Shown: in pieces, positions 1-7,067 of the stretch
Layout: each line of letters opens with the position of its first letter
How positions within the stretch are numbered: the first letter of the stretch is position 1
DNA from: Paracoccus sp. (in: a-proteobacteria)
GTDB taxonomy: Bacteria; Pseudomonadota; Alphaproteobacteria; Rhodobacterales; Rhodobacteraceae
Assembly: GCF_030538695.1 (NCBI RefSeq)
Contig: NZ_JAUNTN010000001.1
Location: forward strand, 62,001 to 126,000
Direction of reading: 5' to 3'
Length of the DNA: 64,000 nucleotides
Notes under the pieces: generated by a model
Database searches by the model: none
What the model saw: the letters and a program-made list of their open reading frames with translations, nothing else
What the model was told of the DNA's origin: nothing
Position numbers and translations under genes: made by a program

Positions 1-361
1 GGAGGACCTTCTCGACCTTGGGCCAGCCTTCGATCTTCAACAAAATCTCGCCACCTGGGCGCACGAATGGCAGCGTCTGATAGGAACGGCCGGGCACCAT
101 CGTCCGCACGATGTCGATGCGCGAGAGGACGGTTCCATAGTCATTTGCGGCCCAGCGGACGAAGGCGAAGACAGAACCAGGCATGAAGGAGACCACACGT
201 CGGCTGCGGTCCAGGACCTGCTCCCCTGCCCCGTTGCCGAACCGGATCCAGAACTCGGTCCGCTTCTCCAGCCAGATCAATTCGACGCGGGTCATACCGT
301 CGAAGCTGAGAGAGGAAGCCTCAGTCGCGGGTAATTTGCCGGGTCTCAGAATGACACTCAT
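1..361 (-). CDS. DUF2840 domain protein, cut by window edge
   Basis: The minus-strand reading frame starts with ATG at 361 and runs off the left edge of the window, so the C-terminus is missing. The translation contains MTRVELIWLEKRTEFW, then FAFVRWAANDYGTVLSRIDI, and WPKVEKVL near the edge. I recognise this as the DUF2840 family found beside repA and traF in rhizobial and rhodobacterial conjugative elements. The ATG overlaps the TGA of the upstream repA gene by one base (TGATG), so the two are translationally coupled. In related elements the next gene would be a TraF-type signal peptidase, outside this window. The function of DUF2840 is unknown. Confidence 0.85.
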   Translation of the reverse strand, partial: MSVILRPGKLPATEASSLSFDGMTRVELIWLEKRTEFWIRFGNGAGEQVLDRSRRVVSFMPGSVFAFVRWAANDYGTVLSRIDIVRTMVPGRSYQTLPFVRPGGEILLKIEGWPKVEKVL

Positions 362-1533
362 CACCGATCTCCCGGGAGATCGAGTGGAAGGCGTGCCAAG
401 ACGGGGCGACGGACCGTGTCGGAGGCGGGGCTGTCCGGGAGCGATCCGGCAGCGCCAGGCATGCTTGATGCGTCCGGTTTCTCAGCCTTTCGAAGGCCCC
501 CGGCTGCGCTGCGGATGATGTTCTCCACACCATCCGCGCGCTCTTCAAAGTTAGAGTCTTCGTTAGATTCTAAGTTAAGGGGACGATTTCCGCATTTACT
601 CCCGTGCGTTACACCCTGTTTGGGTTCCTGATAGCACGAGACCCCGGTTCCTGATGGCACGATAGTCCGGGTTCCCGATAGCACGAGCGCATTCACAGGT
701 TTTCCACAGCCCGGCGCGGGCTCGAAGGCCAGCAGCTTGCGGCCACCAACCTCGGTCTCGAGAAAGAGCGTGTAGCCCGGCAGCGGCTGCCGCCGGATGA
801 TGTCGCGAAGCTCGAAGGCAAACCGCTTGAAGGGCGACAGTGCCCCGGACTTCTGGTGAAGATGATGGAAGTCGAAACGCCAGCCATCGCGCTGGCGGCC
901 ACCGTGCTTGCGCACCAGGCGATAGAGCCAACGGTCGAGCCCGCCGGTCAGGTCGAAATACGCCCGGTCAATGGTGAGGATGAGCGCATTGTCGAGCACG
1001 GCCTGGTAGAACCAGTCGGGCACAATCAGCTCGATACCATCCGGGCGCCCGTCCCTGTCGCTGCGCTCCTGCCATTCGTTGATCCAGGAGAAGCGATGGC
1101 GACGTCCTTCAGCCGGCTGCCGGATCGAGGTGGAGATCGTCGTCGACTGCAGGCGATCCAGCGCCGCCTTCAGGCGCTGATAATCCCGCGCACTGGTTCC
1201 GCGGCCGACATAGGTGAGGATCTCGTATGGAGTGGCGGCCATCAGCCGGGAGGTGCGCAGACCCGCGTCACGCGCCTCGACGATCTGGCTGGCCGCCCAG
1301 ATCAGGATGTCGGCATCCCAGATCGTGGCCATGCCGTGATCGGGAACAGCCTCGACCCGGATGCTGACGCTGCCAGCGGTAAAGTCGATCGGCGCAACGC
1401 GCTTCGACTTGGCGAGGGAGAAGAAGGGATAGGCCATAAGATCCTGCGCATCTCTTGGGGCGATGTCGCCGGGCAGCGCGCGGAACAGATCGAGCTGTCC
1501 GCGCTCGGAACGGGGTTTGCGTCCATCGGTCAT
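361..1533 (-). CDS. repA: Replication initiator protein A (RepA-type)
   Basis: A 390-residue protein of the replication initiator family carried by alphaproteobacterial plasmids and integrative elements. The N-terminal two thirds (about residues 20-280) carry the initiator fold, with conserved stretches such as LMAYPFFSLAK, IWDADILIWAASQI and the recognition-helix-like region RWLYRLVRKHGG. The C-terminal third is low complexity and is encoded by DNA that itself contains iteron-like direct repeats, a DnaA-box-like site and an AT-rich stretch, so the gene appears to hold its own origin. It lies 18 bp downstream of the rdfS-like gene and overlaps the DUF2840 gene by one base, so it should be co-transcribed with excision. 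Replication by RepA is inferred from the family, not shown by the sequence. Confidence 0.85.
   Translation of the reverse strand: MTDGRKPRSERGQLDLFRALPGDIAPRDAQDLMAYPFFSLAKSKRVAPIDFTAGSVSIRVEAVPDHGMATIWDADILIWAASQIVEARDAGLRTSRLMAATPYEILTYVGRGTSARDYQRLKAALDRLQSTTISTSIRQPAEGRRHRFSWINEWQERSDRDGRPDGIELIVPDWFYQAVLDNALILTIDRAYFDLTGGLDRWLYRLVRKHGGRQRDGWRFDFHHLHQKSGALSPFKRFAFELRDIIRRQPLPGYTLFLETEVGGRKLLAFEPAPGCGKPVNALVLSGTRTIVPSGTGVSCYQEPKQGVTHGSKCGNRPLNLESNEDSNFEERADGVENIIRSAAGGLRKAEKPDASSMPGAAGSLPDSPASDTVRRPVLARLPLDLPGDR
623..708. repeat. Iteron-like repeats and DnaA-box-like site inside repA
   Basis: Three near-identical 17-mers begin at 623 (GGTTCCTGATAGCACGA), 646 (one mismatch) and 670 (one mismatch). 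They are spaced 23 and 24 bp apart, roughly two helical turns. A sequence one base off the DnaA box, TTTTCCACA, follows at 700-708. On the other side, 548-600 is AT-rich and contains the palindrome TTAGATTCTAA. Iterons, a DnaA box and an AT-rich segment together resemble an iteron-type origin placed inside the initiator gene. The origin function is inferred. Confidence 0.6.
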
Positions 1534-1551
1534 GACGTCATTGCCGCTGTG

Positions 1552-1833
1552 TCAGCGCACGAAGCGGCCGGGCTGCGGGAGGCTGGCGAGCGCGTGGCGT
1601 TTCGCCGGCAGGACCTGCCCGCGCGGGTCGGATGTCGAGGTCACGGCGCCCCGTCCGACCCAGGCCTGCAGGTCCTCGATCGAATAGACCACGCGTCCGC
1701 CGAGCTTGTGGTAGGCGGGACCGGTGCCATAGGTCCGGTGCTTTTCCAGGGTGCGAGCGGACAGGCTGAGGAACTGCGCGGCTTCCTTGGTGCGCAGATA
1801 GCGCGGGGGAAGTTCGGTTGAGATGGCGGACAT
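1552..1833 (-). CDS. AlpA/excisionase-type helix-turn-helix protein (RdfS-like)
   Basis: A 93-residue DNA-binding protein with the MerR/AlpA-like fold typical of recombination directionality factors: RYLRTKEAAQFLSLSARTLE (about residues 11-30), then GPAYHKLGGRVVYSIEDLQAW. The start at 1833 has a GGGAGA ribosome site. In ICEMlSymR7A the equivalent gene, rdfS, is activated by FseA and switches the integrase toward excision; here it likewise sits directly downstream of the FseA-type gene pair and heads the repA operon. The role is inferred from family and context. The cognate integrase is not in the window. Confidence 0.75.
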   Translation of the reverse strand: MSAISTELPPRYLRTKEAAQFLSLSARTLEKHRTYGTGPAYHKLGGRVVYSIEDLQAWVGRGAVTSTSDPRGQVLPAKRHALASLPQPGRFVR

Positions 1834-1970
1834 CGGGCGTCTCCCTACTGTGTGTGACCAGTGCCGCGAAACAGCGGCTGATGACGGTCACGATGGCGAA
1901 GCGCGTCCGGTCAGATGCAGTGGAAAGGTAGCAGGGGTAAATCCGCACACCGCGGCGCGGGATCGCCGAC
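1834..1970 (-). promoter_or_regulatory. Control region upstream of the rdfS-repA operon
   Basis: The 137-bp gap between the FseA-type gene and rdfS is where an FseA-activated promoter would lie in the ICEMlSymR7A layout. It contains an inverted repeat with arms GTGACC (1854-1859) and GGTCAC (1886-1891). I see no convincing -35/-10 pair, which would fit an activator-dependent promoter. This assignment is by position only. Confidence 0.35.
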
Positions 1971-2745
1971 CTAGAGGCGGCGCTGGTGGCGAAGGAGCTT
2001 GCGATAGCCACCGGCGATCAGGTCACGCCCCTCGCGAAGGAGGCTGGAGACGGCAAAGCGGGCCGAGGAGACCTGCCATTCATCGCGGTCCAGGCGATCG
2101 GTCCGGAACAGGACCTCGGCGATCTGCTTCTGGGTCGCGCCATGGAAGGCGGCGTCGGAGGCTTGAAGGACACGCCGCAGGCGCGCTTTCTGCTGCGCTG
2201 TGAGGCGAGTGTCGCGGGGGATTGATCGACGGCGGTGCTGGTTCGCCAGGAGCCGCTGGATCGCCTCCATGCGGTCGAGCCCCTCAGGGCCGAGCGGAAC
2301 GGTAGCCACAAGCCGACCGTGCTGCTTCAGGGGAACGACGAGATGCAGGTATGTTCCGTCCGGCAGCCTGTGGCGCAGGTGCTTGCCAATCGGGGATGCC
2401 CTGCCCTTCGGGGCAACTATCTCATCGCCGGGAGTATCAGTCTCTCCGGCGAGTGCTTCGGGGGCTACCGCAAGGAACACGGCGCTGGTATCGATTTCGG
2501 GGCGCCAGAATATCTCTGCAACAGTCGCGCTCAGACCGGGCCGTATCGGGAAAGCACAGACCCCATCGACGGACGACCTGATCCCTCAGGTCAGCCCTCT
2601 CAGGTGGTCCCCCTGCAAGTTCTGCATAGTCATCTTGATATTCGGGATTGCGGCGCAGGCATTCCCAGCCGAGTTCCGGCGCGGCCAGATCATCGAGATA
2701 GTCATAGGCCGCCTGGTCACGCCAATTCGAGCGGTCGGGTTGCAT
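1971..2745 (-). CDS. FseA-type activator: DUF6499 and DUF2285 halves in two frames
   Basis: Two overlapping minus-strand frames encode one recognisable protein. The first starts at ATG 2745 (GAGAGG ribosome site) with SNWRDQAAYDYLDDL, continues through RRWGLCFPDTARSE, and stops at 2437-2439. This is the DUF6499 half. The second, in the +1 frame, is open from 2585 down to 1971; its recognisable family sequence begins about FWRPEIDTSAVFLAVAPEAL (from 2510) and continues through a DUF2285 winged-helix-like domain. In ICEMlSymR7A the orthologous msi172 and msi171 are joined by programmed +1 frameshifting into FseA, the activator of rdfS. By analogy the shift should occur between about 2585 and 2510; a CCC-G stretch at 2550-2547 is one candidate slip site. 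The DUF2285 part might alternatively start at GTG 2480. Fusion is inferred. Confidence 0.7.
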
Positions 2746-2851
2746 GGCATCGCCTCTCCCCTGGGTTGATCTCAGGAAAGGATTCCGAGAGATCAATCAT
2801 TTGGGAAGTCCGCCCCAAGGCATCAGGTGATGCGTGAGACGCATCACCTTC

Positions 2852-3070
2852 TCAGCCGGTGCGCCCCGCCGCCAATTGCCGATAGCCCTCGGAACTCAGC
2901 CAGCGCGCGCGTTCAAGATGGGCGTCGTGGACGAGGCGCGCTCGCTCTGGCTCTTTCTGTGTATCGAGGCCGAGGATGATCTGCGCCGCCTCCTGCCAGC
3001 TCGCGCCTTCGCCTGCAGCATCGAGCAAACGCATATACTGCGTCATGTGACGACGGTCATAATCCGTCAC
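2852..3070 (-). CDS. Small DUF2285 protein, QseM-like antiactivator
   Basis: A protein of about 72 residues starting VTDYDRRHMTQYMRLLDA and ending YRQLAAG, recognisable as the short stand-alone DUF2285 type. I chose GTG at 3070 because AGGAG lies five bases upstream (3080-3076); a longer frame reaches 3127 without a ribosome site. In ICEMlSymR7A the small DUF2285 protein QseM binds and blocks both TraR and FseA, holding transfer off. Here it sits between a QseC-like repressor and the FseA-type pair, the same gene set. Function is inferred from family and neighbourhood. Confidence 0.7.
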   Translation of the reverse strand: MTDYDRRHMTQYMRLLDAAGEGASWQEAAQIILGLDTQKEPERARLVHDAHLERARWLSSEGYRQLAAGRTG

Positions 3071-3220
3071 CACGGCTCCTTGCGGCGGTACATCCTGCAA
3101 TTCGCCTCTTCTCACGCGCAACCCCACTGCGGTTTGCGAGCATTTCTAACACAGCGGCTCGACCTTCTTGTAAGCATGGTGACGGCGGGCATCCCTTTTC
3201 GGGGAGATGCGCCGCAAAAC

Positions 3221-3469
3221 TCAGCCCTTCGGGACGGCCTTCGCCTGAACATGCATCACTCCAATCCCCTGGTCGGAGTTCAGGAGAAGAATGCCATTCG
3301 CTTCGAAAGCCCGTCGAACCTGATCGCGCGTGGTCTCATAGACCTCGAGTCCGCTTTCGGATTCGAGGCGCTTGAGCGCGGTCAAAGATACCCGGGCCTC
3401 ATCCGCAAGCTGCTCCTGTGTCCAGCCAAGAAGCGCCCGCGCGGCCCGTGATTGTCGGGCGGTGATCAT
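3221..3469 (-). CDS. XRE-type helix-turn-helix regulator, QseC-like
   Basis: An 82-residue protein beginning MITARQSRAARALLGWTQEQ. The helix-turn-helix reads LADEARVSLTALKRLE (about residues 18-35). It ends in the compact KAVPKG tail seen in this small regulator class. Start ATG 3469 has a strong GGAGG site; an upstream in-frame GTG at 3478 is less likely. Its promoter contains a perfect 15-bp palindrome over TATAAT (3512-3526), which suggests autorepression. In ICEMlSymR7A the neighbouring QseC represses the antiactivator gene qseM, forming a switch for quorum-controlled transfer. Confidence 0.75.
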   Translation of the reverse strand: MITARQSRAARALLGWTQEQLADEARVSLTALKRLESESGLEVYETTRDQVRRAFEANGILLLNSDQGIGVMHVQAKAVPKG

Positions 3470-3511
3470 GCAGATCACCTCCCATCCGGCCCGGCGCGCA
3501 CGCCAGAACTA

Positions 3512-3526
3512 CGACTATTATAGTCG
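3512..3526 (-). promoter_or_regulatory. Palindromic operator over a -10 box upstream of the QseC-like gene
   Basis: On the minus strand the sequence is CGACTATAATAGTCG, a perfect inverted repeat around one central base, with a consensus TATAAT (-10) at 3522-3517. It lies 43 bp upstream of the QseC-like start codon. No good -35 is visible. A dimeric repressor bound here would cover the -10 element, as expected for autoregulation by the adjacent helix-turn-helix protein. Confidence 0.65.
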
Positions 3527-3629
3527 CCCTCTAGGGAATCTCTACCGGAATTCTTCTGCGTTTATATCGCGTTTTCGTCTTGGCACCGCCAATTCGGAAA
3601 ACTGATTCGGTTGCCCGGTTTGGCGGGCG

Positions 3630-3653
3630 GGCCCCGGCCTGTCGGCCGGGGCC
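3630..3653 (-). terminator. GC-rich hairpin after the DUF736 gene
   Basis: A perfect 10-bp inverted repeat (GGCCCCGGCC / GGCCGGGGCC) with a four-base loop lies 11 bp past the DUF736 stop codon. It has no T-tract, so it may act as a transcript end stabiliser or a factor-dependent terminator. Confidence 0.5.
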
Positions 3654-3664
3654 TCACGGCGCCG

Positions 3665-3988
3665 CTACTCGCTGCGGCGACCGTTGGGGCGGGACCAGAT
3701 CAGCGCGTAGCTCTCGCCGTCCTCGTCGTCGAAGAGGTTGGCGTAGATCGGGGCGGTGAAGCTCGGATCGTCGAGCTTGAGGCCCAGATAGTCGCGGCCC
3801 TCGCCCGAGCGCTTGGACCAGGCGGCGCCGATCTCGGCGCGGCCGACCAGGACCCGGTGGCTGGGGGCGTTCTCGCCGGTGGTGCGGGTGTCGGGGACGA
3901 TGCGCACGCCCTGGACCTGGACGCTGAGGGTGACGATTTCGCCGGTGAATTCGTTTCCGGTCTTCTTGAAGGTGCCGATGGTCGCCAT
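3665..3988 (-). CDS. DUF736 domain protein
   Basis: A 107-residue protein starting MATIGTFKKTGNEFTGEI, with the conserved middle LKLDDPSFTAPIYANLF and the tail ESYALIWSRPNGRR. These are signatures of DUF736, a small beta-rich family found on alphaproteobacterial plasmids and conjugative elements; its molecular role is unknown. ATG 3988 has a GGAGA site seven bases upstream. The frame is open further upstream, but that part has no family match. The gene stands alone, and a GC-rich hairpin follows it. Confidence 0.88.
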   Translation of the reverse strand: MATIGTFKKTGNEFTGEIVTLSVQVQGVRIVPDTRTTGENAPSHRVLVGRAEIGAAWSKRSGEGRDYLGLKLDDPSFTAPIYANLFDDEDGESYALIWSRPNGRRSE

Positions 3989-4549
3989 GTTAAGTCTCCG
4001 TTTTCCGTTTCCGGGTCCGCACCATTGCGGCCCGATGGCGATCGACAGGCCGGAGACGACCGGCGGCGCACCCCCGGCGTGCCGGGGGCCGGACAGCAAA
4101 GGCAGAACTTTCTTGTTTCGCGCGGAATGGGCACAGCCCAGGGGAAGAAAGTTATGGTAGCGCTGTTGCGCCAAGCCGGTCGAGGCAAAGCCGGTCTTCG
4201 GCCAGATCAGGCCATTGAAAGGGCCGTATGGAGCGGACATGGGATGGGCAAGGAACGGAGACGATGGCAACCACGGATGCTCATCAGCCTGACCGGTCTT
4301 TCCACCGGCGGGTTTGCTCGCCCGCGACAGGCCATGCGCATCACTCTCCAGGCGCCCCGCCGGACGTGCCCCCCGCGATCACAGGTGCAGTCTGCTGCTC
4401 GAACGCTCCGCCACCTCCACCGCACGGGCACGGGCCGCGACGCGTGGCTGCCATAGGCCGACTCGCGCACCGCCCCATACCGGCATCCTGATGATCGAGA
4501 TGGCATTCCAGCGCCGCTCCGGTGCCGCCTCATCGGATCGTCAGCAGTA
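3989..4549. other. 560-bp intergenic region upstream of DUF736
   Basis: No frame here looks like a real protein. It holds a strong hairpin at 4071-4088 (CCCCCGGC / GCCGGGGG), about 80 bp before the DUF736 start, which would sit in that gene's 5' leader. I see nothing else I can support. Confidence 0.4.
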
Positions 4550-4987
4550 TCAGACGCCTATGGGAGACCTACCCGAAGGCTCGGCGGCCGAACCGGCAAT
4601 GCGAAAGAAGGCAGAAACGCCAACGGCACCAGCGCCGATAACGGCGAAGATCATCTGCCATGTCTCCGAGGGCATCATGGCCCTGGTGATCCCGAGAGTT
4701 GCATGGAAGCCAGCGAGCACCGCCGGCACCACGAAGATCAGCGCGATGACAAACCGCGCCCAGAGCGGGCGCACGAGCATGATCAGCGCCTGACCGATGG
4801 CAAGCGTCAACCCTGCGGCAAAGCCGCCGACGAGGATTGAACCGAACCAGCCTGCGCCGGTGCCATAAGCCCAGATGCCGGTATGAAGTCCGACGAGAAA
4901 CGGCAGGGTGAAGACGGCGAGGTTGAACACCAACCAGCACATGGCCGCGATGGCGGCAAAAAATGCAAGGATTCCGAGAACGAACAT
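4550..4987 (-). CDS. Small integral membrane protein, unknown function
   Basis: A 145-residue protein starting MFVLGILAFFAAIAAMCWLV, with four to five hydrophobic segments (about residues 2-20, 25-45, 50-75, 85-105 and 115-135) joined by short loops. ATG 4987 has a GGGAGA site nine bases upstream; an upstream in-frame start is less likely. There is no catalytic motif. It lies in the element's backbone, divergent from the downstream acetyltransferase. I do not recognise a named family. Confidence 0.65.
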   Translation of the reverse strand: MFVLGILAFFAAIAAMCWLVFNLAVFTLPFLVGLHTGIWAYGTGAGWFGSILVGGFAAGLTLAIGQALIMLVRPLWARFVIALIFVVPAVLAGFHATLGITRAMMPSETWQMIFAVIGAGAVGVSAFFRIAGSAAEPSGRSPIGV

Positions 4988-5193
4988 GGTGGGATCTCCC
5001 GTATGAATTGGAACGGTCGCGCCTTCCACCACCACCTTGGCGCAACCGAAAGTTAGCAGAATTCTTGTTTCGGGCGACGGAGAAAGAATTTCGCAGGTCG
5101 GCAGTTCGGCCGACGTGGACCTTTGTTACCGATACGAGAGTGTCAGCTTTCTTCTGCATAGCCAGACAGGGGCGAGCATGCCAATATTCCGAA

Positions 5194-5742
5194 ATGACCC
5201 GAGAAATTCCAGTGCTTGTGGGCGCGCGCGTCCGTCTGCGGCCCTTCCGTAGCTCCGATATTGCCGGAAGGCTGGCTCTCGGGCGGTCACCGGAGATCGT
5301 GCACAGCTTTGGAGGCGACCCGACGGGCCTTCCCCCGTATGAGGAAGGCGATGCCCGGTCATGGGTGGAGCGGAACCTTGCGCATCCCCTTTGTTGGGCC
5401 GTCGAGGTCGATCACCGCCTATTAGGGGAGGCTCGTCTGGACGGGCTCGATCTCCATGACAGCCGGGCGCGCCTGGCGATCGGGCTCTACGACCCCTCAC
5501 AGCTCGGGAAAGGGTTGGGTCGCGAAGTGATCAATTTAATCTTATCGTATGGCTTCGCAACGTTGAAGCTACACCGGGTTGACTTGCGGGTGCTCTCATA
5601 CAATGAGCGGGCGATCCGGTGCTATCGCGCCTGCGGCTTTATCGAAGAGGGCCGCGAACGCGAGAGCGCTCGTGTTGGCGATGCTTGGCACGACGACCTC
5701 ATCATGGGGGTGCTGGCGCAAGAATACCAAGGTCAGACTTGA
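5194..5742 (+). CDS. GNAT-family N-acetyltransferase (RimJ/RimL-like)
   Basis: A 182-residue protein: RVRLRPFRSSDIAGRLAL near the N-terminus, the acetyl-CoA pyrophosphate-binding loop QLGKGLGREV at about residues 108-117, and YNERAIRCYRACGFIEEG, the typical C-terminal motif of RimJ/RimL-like acetyltransferases. It would transfer an acetyl group from acetyl-CoA to an amine on a protein or small molecule; the substrate cannot be told. The start MTREIPVL at 5194 fits the family, though no strong ribosome site precedes it. It is convergent with the DUF2493 gene and may be cargo of the element. Confidence 0.8.
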   Translation: MTREIPVLVGARVRLRPFRSSDIAGRLALGRSPEIVHSFGGDPTGLPPYEEGDARSWVERNLAHPLCWAVEVDHRLLGEARLDGLDLHDSRARLAIGLYDPSQLGKGLGREVINLILSYGFATLKLHRVDLRVLSYNERAIRCYRACGFIEEGRERESARVGDAWHDDLIMGVLAQEYQGQT

Positions 5743-5823
5743 AAGAGCCGTCTTTCCGGAATGCCGACGTCTCTGCGACTCGCAGCAATGGTCAAGGTGG
5801 GCTCGAAGCTTCCATTTCAATGT

Positions 5824-5847
5824 AGGGCAGCGCTCACGCGCTGCCCT
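5824..5847. terminator. Perfect inverted repeat between convergent genes
   Basis: AGGGCAGCGC (5824-5833) pairs with GCGCTGCCCT (5838-5847) around a four-base loop. It includes the stop codon of the minus-strand DUF2493 gene and lies between two convergent genes. It probably ends transcripts, but there is no long T-tract. Confidence 0.5.
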
Positions 5848-6760
5848 CCGCCAGGCGGTAGACCGGGATACCCATCTTGCGGGCCTTGTCGGCGAGGTTT
5901 TCCTGGATACCCGTTCCGGGGAAGACGATGACCCCGATCGGCATGGTATCGAGCATCCGGTCGTTGCGCTTGAAGGGCGCAGCCTTGGCGTGTCTCGTCC
6001 AGTCCGGCTTGAAGGCGACCTGCGCGACCTTGCGGTTGTCGGCCCAAGTGGCCGCGATGCGTTCCGCCCCTCTCGGCGAACCTCCGTGCAGGAGCACCAT
6101 GTCGGGGTGTTTGGCATGGACCTGATCGAGCCTGTCCCAGATCAGCCGGTGATCGGTGGTATCTCCGCCCGAGAAGGCGATCTTCGGCCCTGCGGGCAAG
6201 AGCACCTCATTGTCGGCCCGTTGCTTGGCGGCGAGAAAATCTCGGCTGTCGATCATGGCCGAGGTCATCTGGCGATGGTTGACCCGTGATCCGGAGCGCG
6301 GCGACCAGGGCGCGCCTGTGGTGCGCAGGAAGAGGTCGGCGGCAGTGTCGCGGAAGGTCTCCATGCTGTCGCGGCGCTCGATCAGGTTTTGTCCGATGCC
6401 GATCAGGGTCTCCAGCTGGACAGATTTCACCTCGCTTCCGTCCTGTTCGCGCTGAAGGCGCTTCTGGGCCTGCTCGTTATCGTCGAGTTTGCGTTCGATC
6501 CGCTCGACGGCGCGGTGGAAGGTATTGACGGTGGACCACATGATCTCGTCGAGGTCGAAATCGAGGCTGGTGTCGGCCATGGTGGAGATCAGGGCATCGA
6601 AGATGTCGGCAACCGCGCCCTGGATGGCGGTATCCTCGGGCGTGATTCGAGGATCGGCCTCGCCCTCGGCGGGATGGTAGCCATAGAGTTCGAGCGCTTC
6701 GATGACATGGCCGGTGGGAGACGTGCTGTGATCGGGTTCGAATTCGTCATGGGCATACAT
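5834..6760 (-). CDS. DUF2493 (SLOG-like) domain protein
   Basis: A 308-residue protein. The N-terminal half is helical (about residues 20-190, with charged stretches such as KLDDNEQAQKRLQREQDG). The C-terminal half is the DUF2493/YspA Rossmann-like domain: KIAFSGGDTTDHRLIWDRLD, VLLHGGSPRGAERIAATWA and IPVYRL. DUF2493 proteins belong to the SLOG nucleotide-binding superfamily and recur on alphaproteobacterial plasmids and conjugative elements. The ligand is unknown. ATG 6760 has an AGGA site. Confidence 0.85.
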   Translation of the reverse strand: MYAHDEFEPDHSTSPTGHVIEALELYGYHPAEGEADPRITPEDTAIQGAVADIFDALISTMADTSLDFDLDEIMWSTVNTFHRAVERIERKLDDNEQAQKRLQREQDGSEVKSVQLETLIGIGQNLIERRDSMETFRDTAADLFLRTTGAPWSPRSGSRVNHRQMTSAMIDSRDFLAAKQRADNEVLLPAGPKIAFSGGDTTDHRLIWDRLDQVHAKHPDMVLLHGGSPRGAERIAATWADNRKVAQVAFKPDWTRHAKAAPFKRNDRMLDTMPIGVIVFPGTGIQENLADKARKMGIPVYRLAEGSA

Positions 6761-6899
6761 GGGATGTGTCCTTCGGCTGGACCGCGACCGTCGCGGCCTT
6801 CATGGCGACGACAAGCCCACGGGCGCTCCGGTCTGGCAGTCCGAGCCTCAGGTGAGGGCCTTGATGGCAAAGCCCGGCTGATTTGTTTCGCGCTGTAAA

Positions 6900-6915
6900 G
6901 GCGGGCTTGCCCGCC
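6900..6915 (-). terminator. Hairpin terminator after the Toprim gene
   Basis: GGCGGGC pairs with GCCCGCC around a short loop. On the minus strand the hairpin is followed by TTTAC. It lies about 150 bp downstream of the Toprim gene stop and upstream of the DUF2493 gene. The remaining bases of the 307-bp gap (6761-7067) show nothing I recognise. Confidence 0.5.
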
Positions 6916-7067
6916 GACGGAAATCAGTCGGGCGCCGCCATTGCCGGGCCGAAGCGCTTGTGGGCCGCTCGCCCTCTCAAGAAGGCCAAGGCGCGGGTCT
7001 CGTGCCGAGGAGCAACACCACCTTGCCCATGGCGGGATCAGTCATCCCCGCTCACGGCCCTCTCTGG

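Noticed and set aside
856..1821. Long open frame on the plus strand across repA
   Set aside because: It is the antisense shadow of repA and rdfS; the minus-strand proteins have clear family motifs.
4207..4533. Minus-strand open frame upstream of DUF736
   Set aside because: Its composition is dominated by arginine with no family match or ribosome site.
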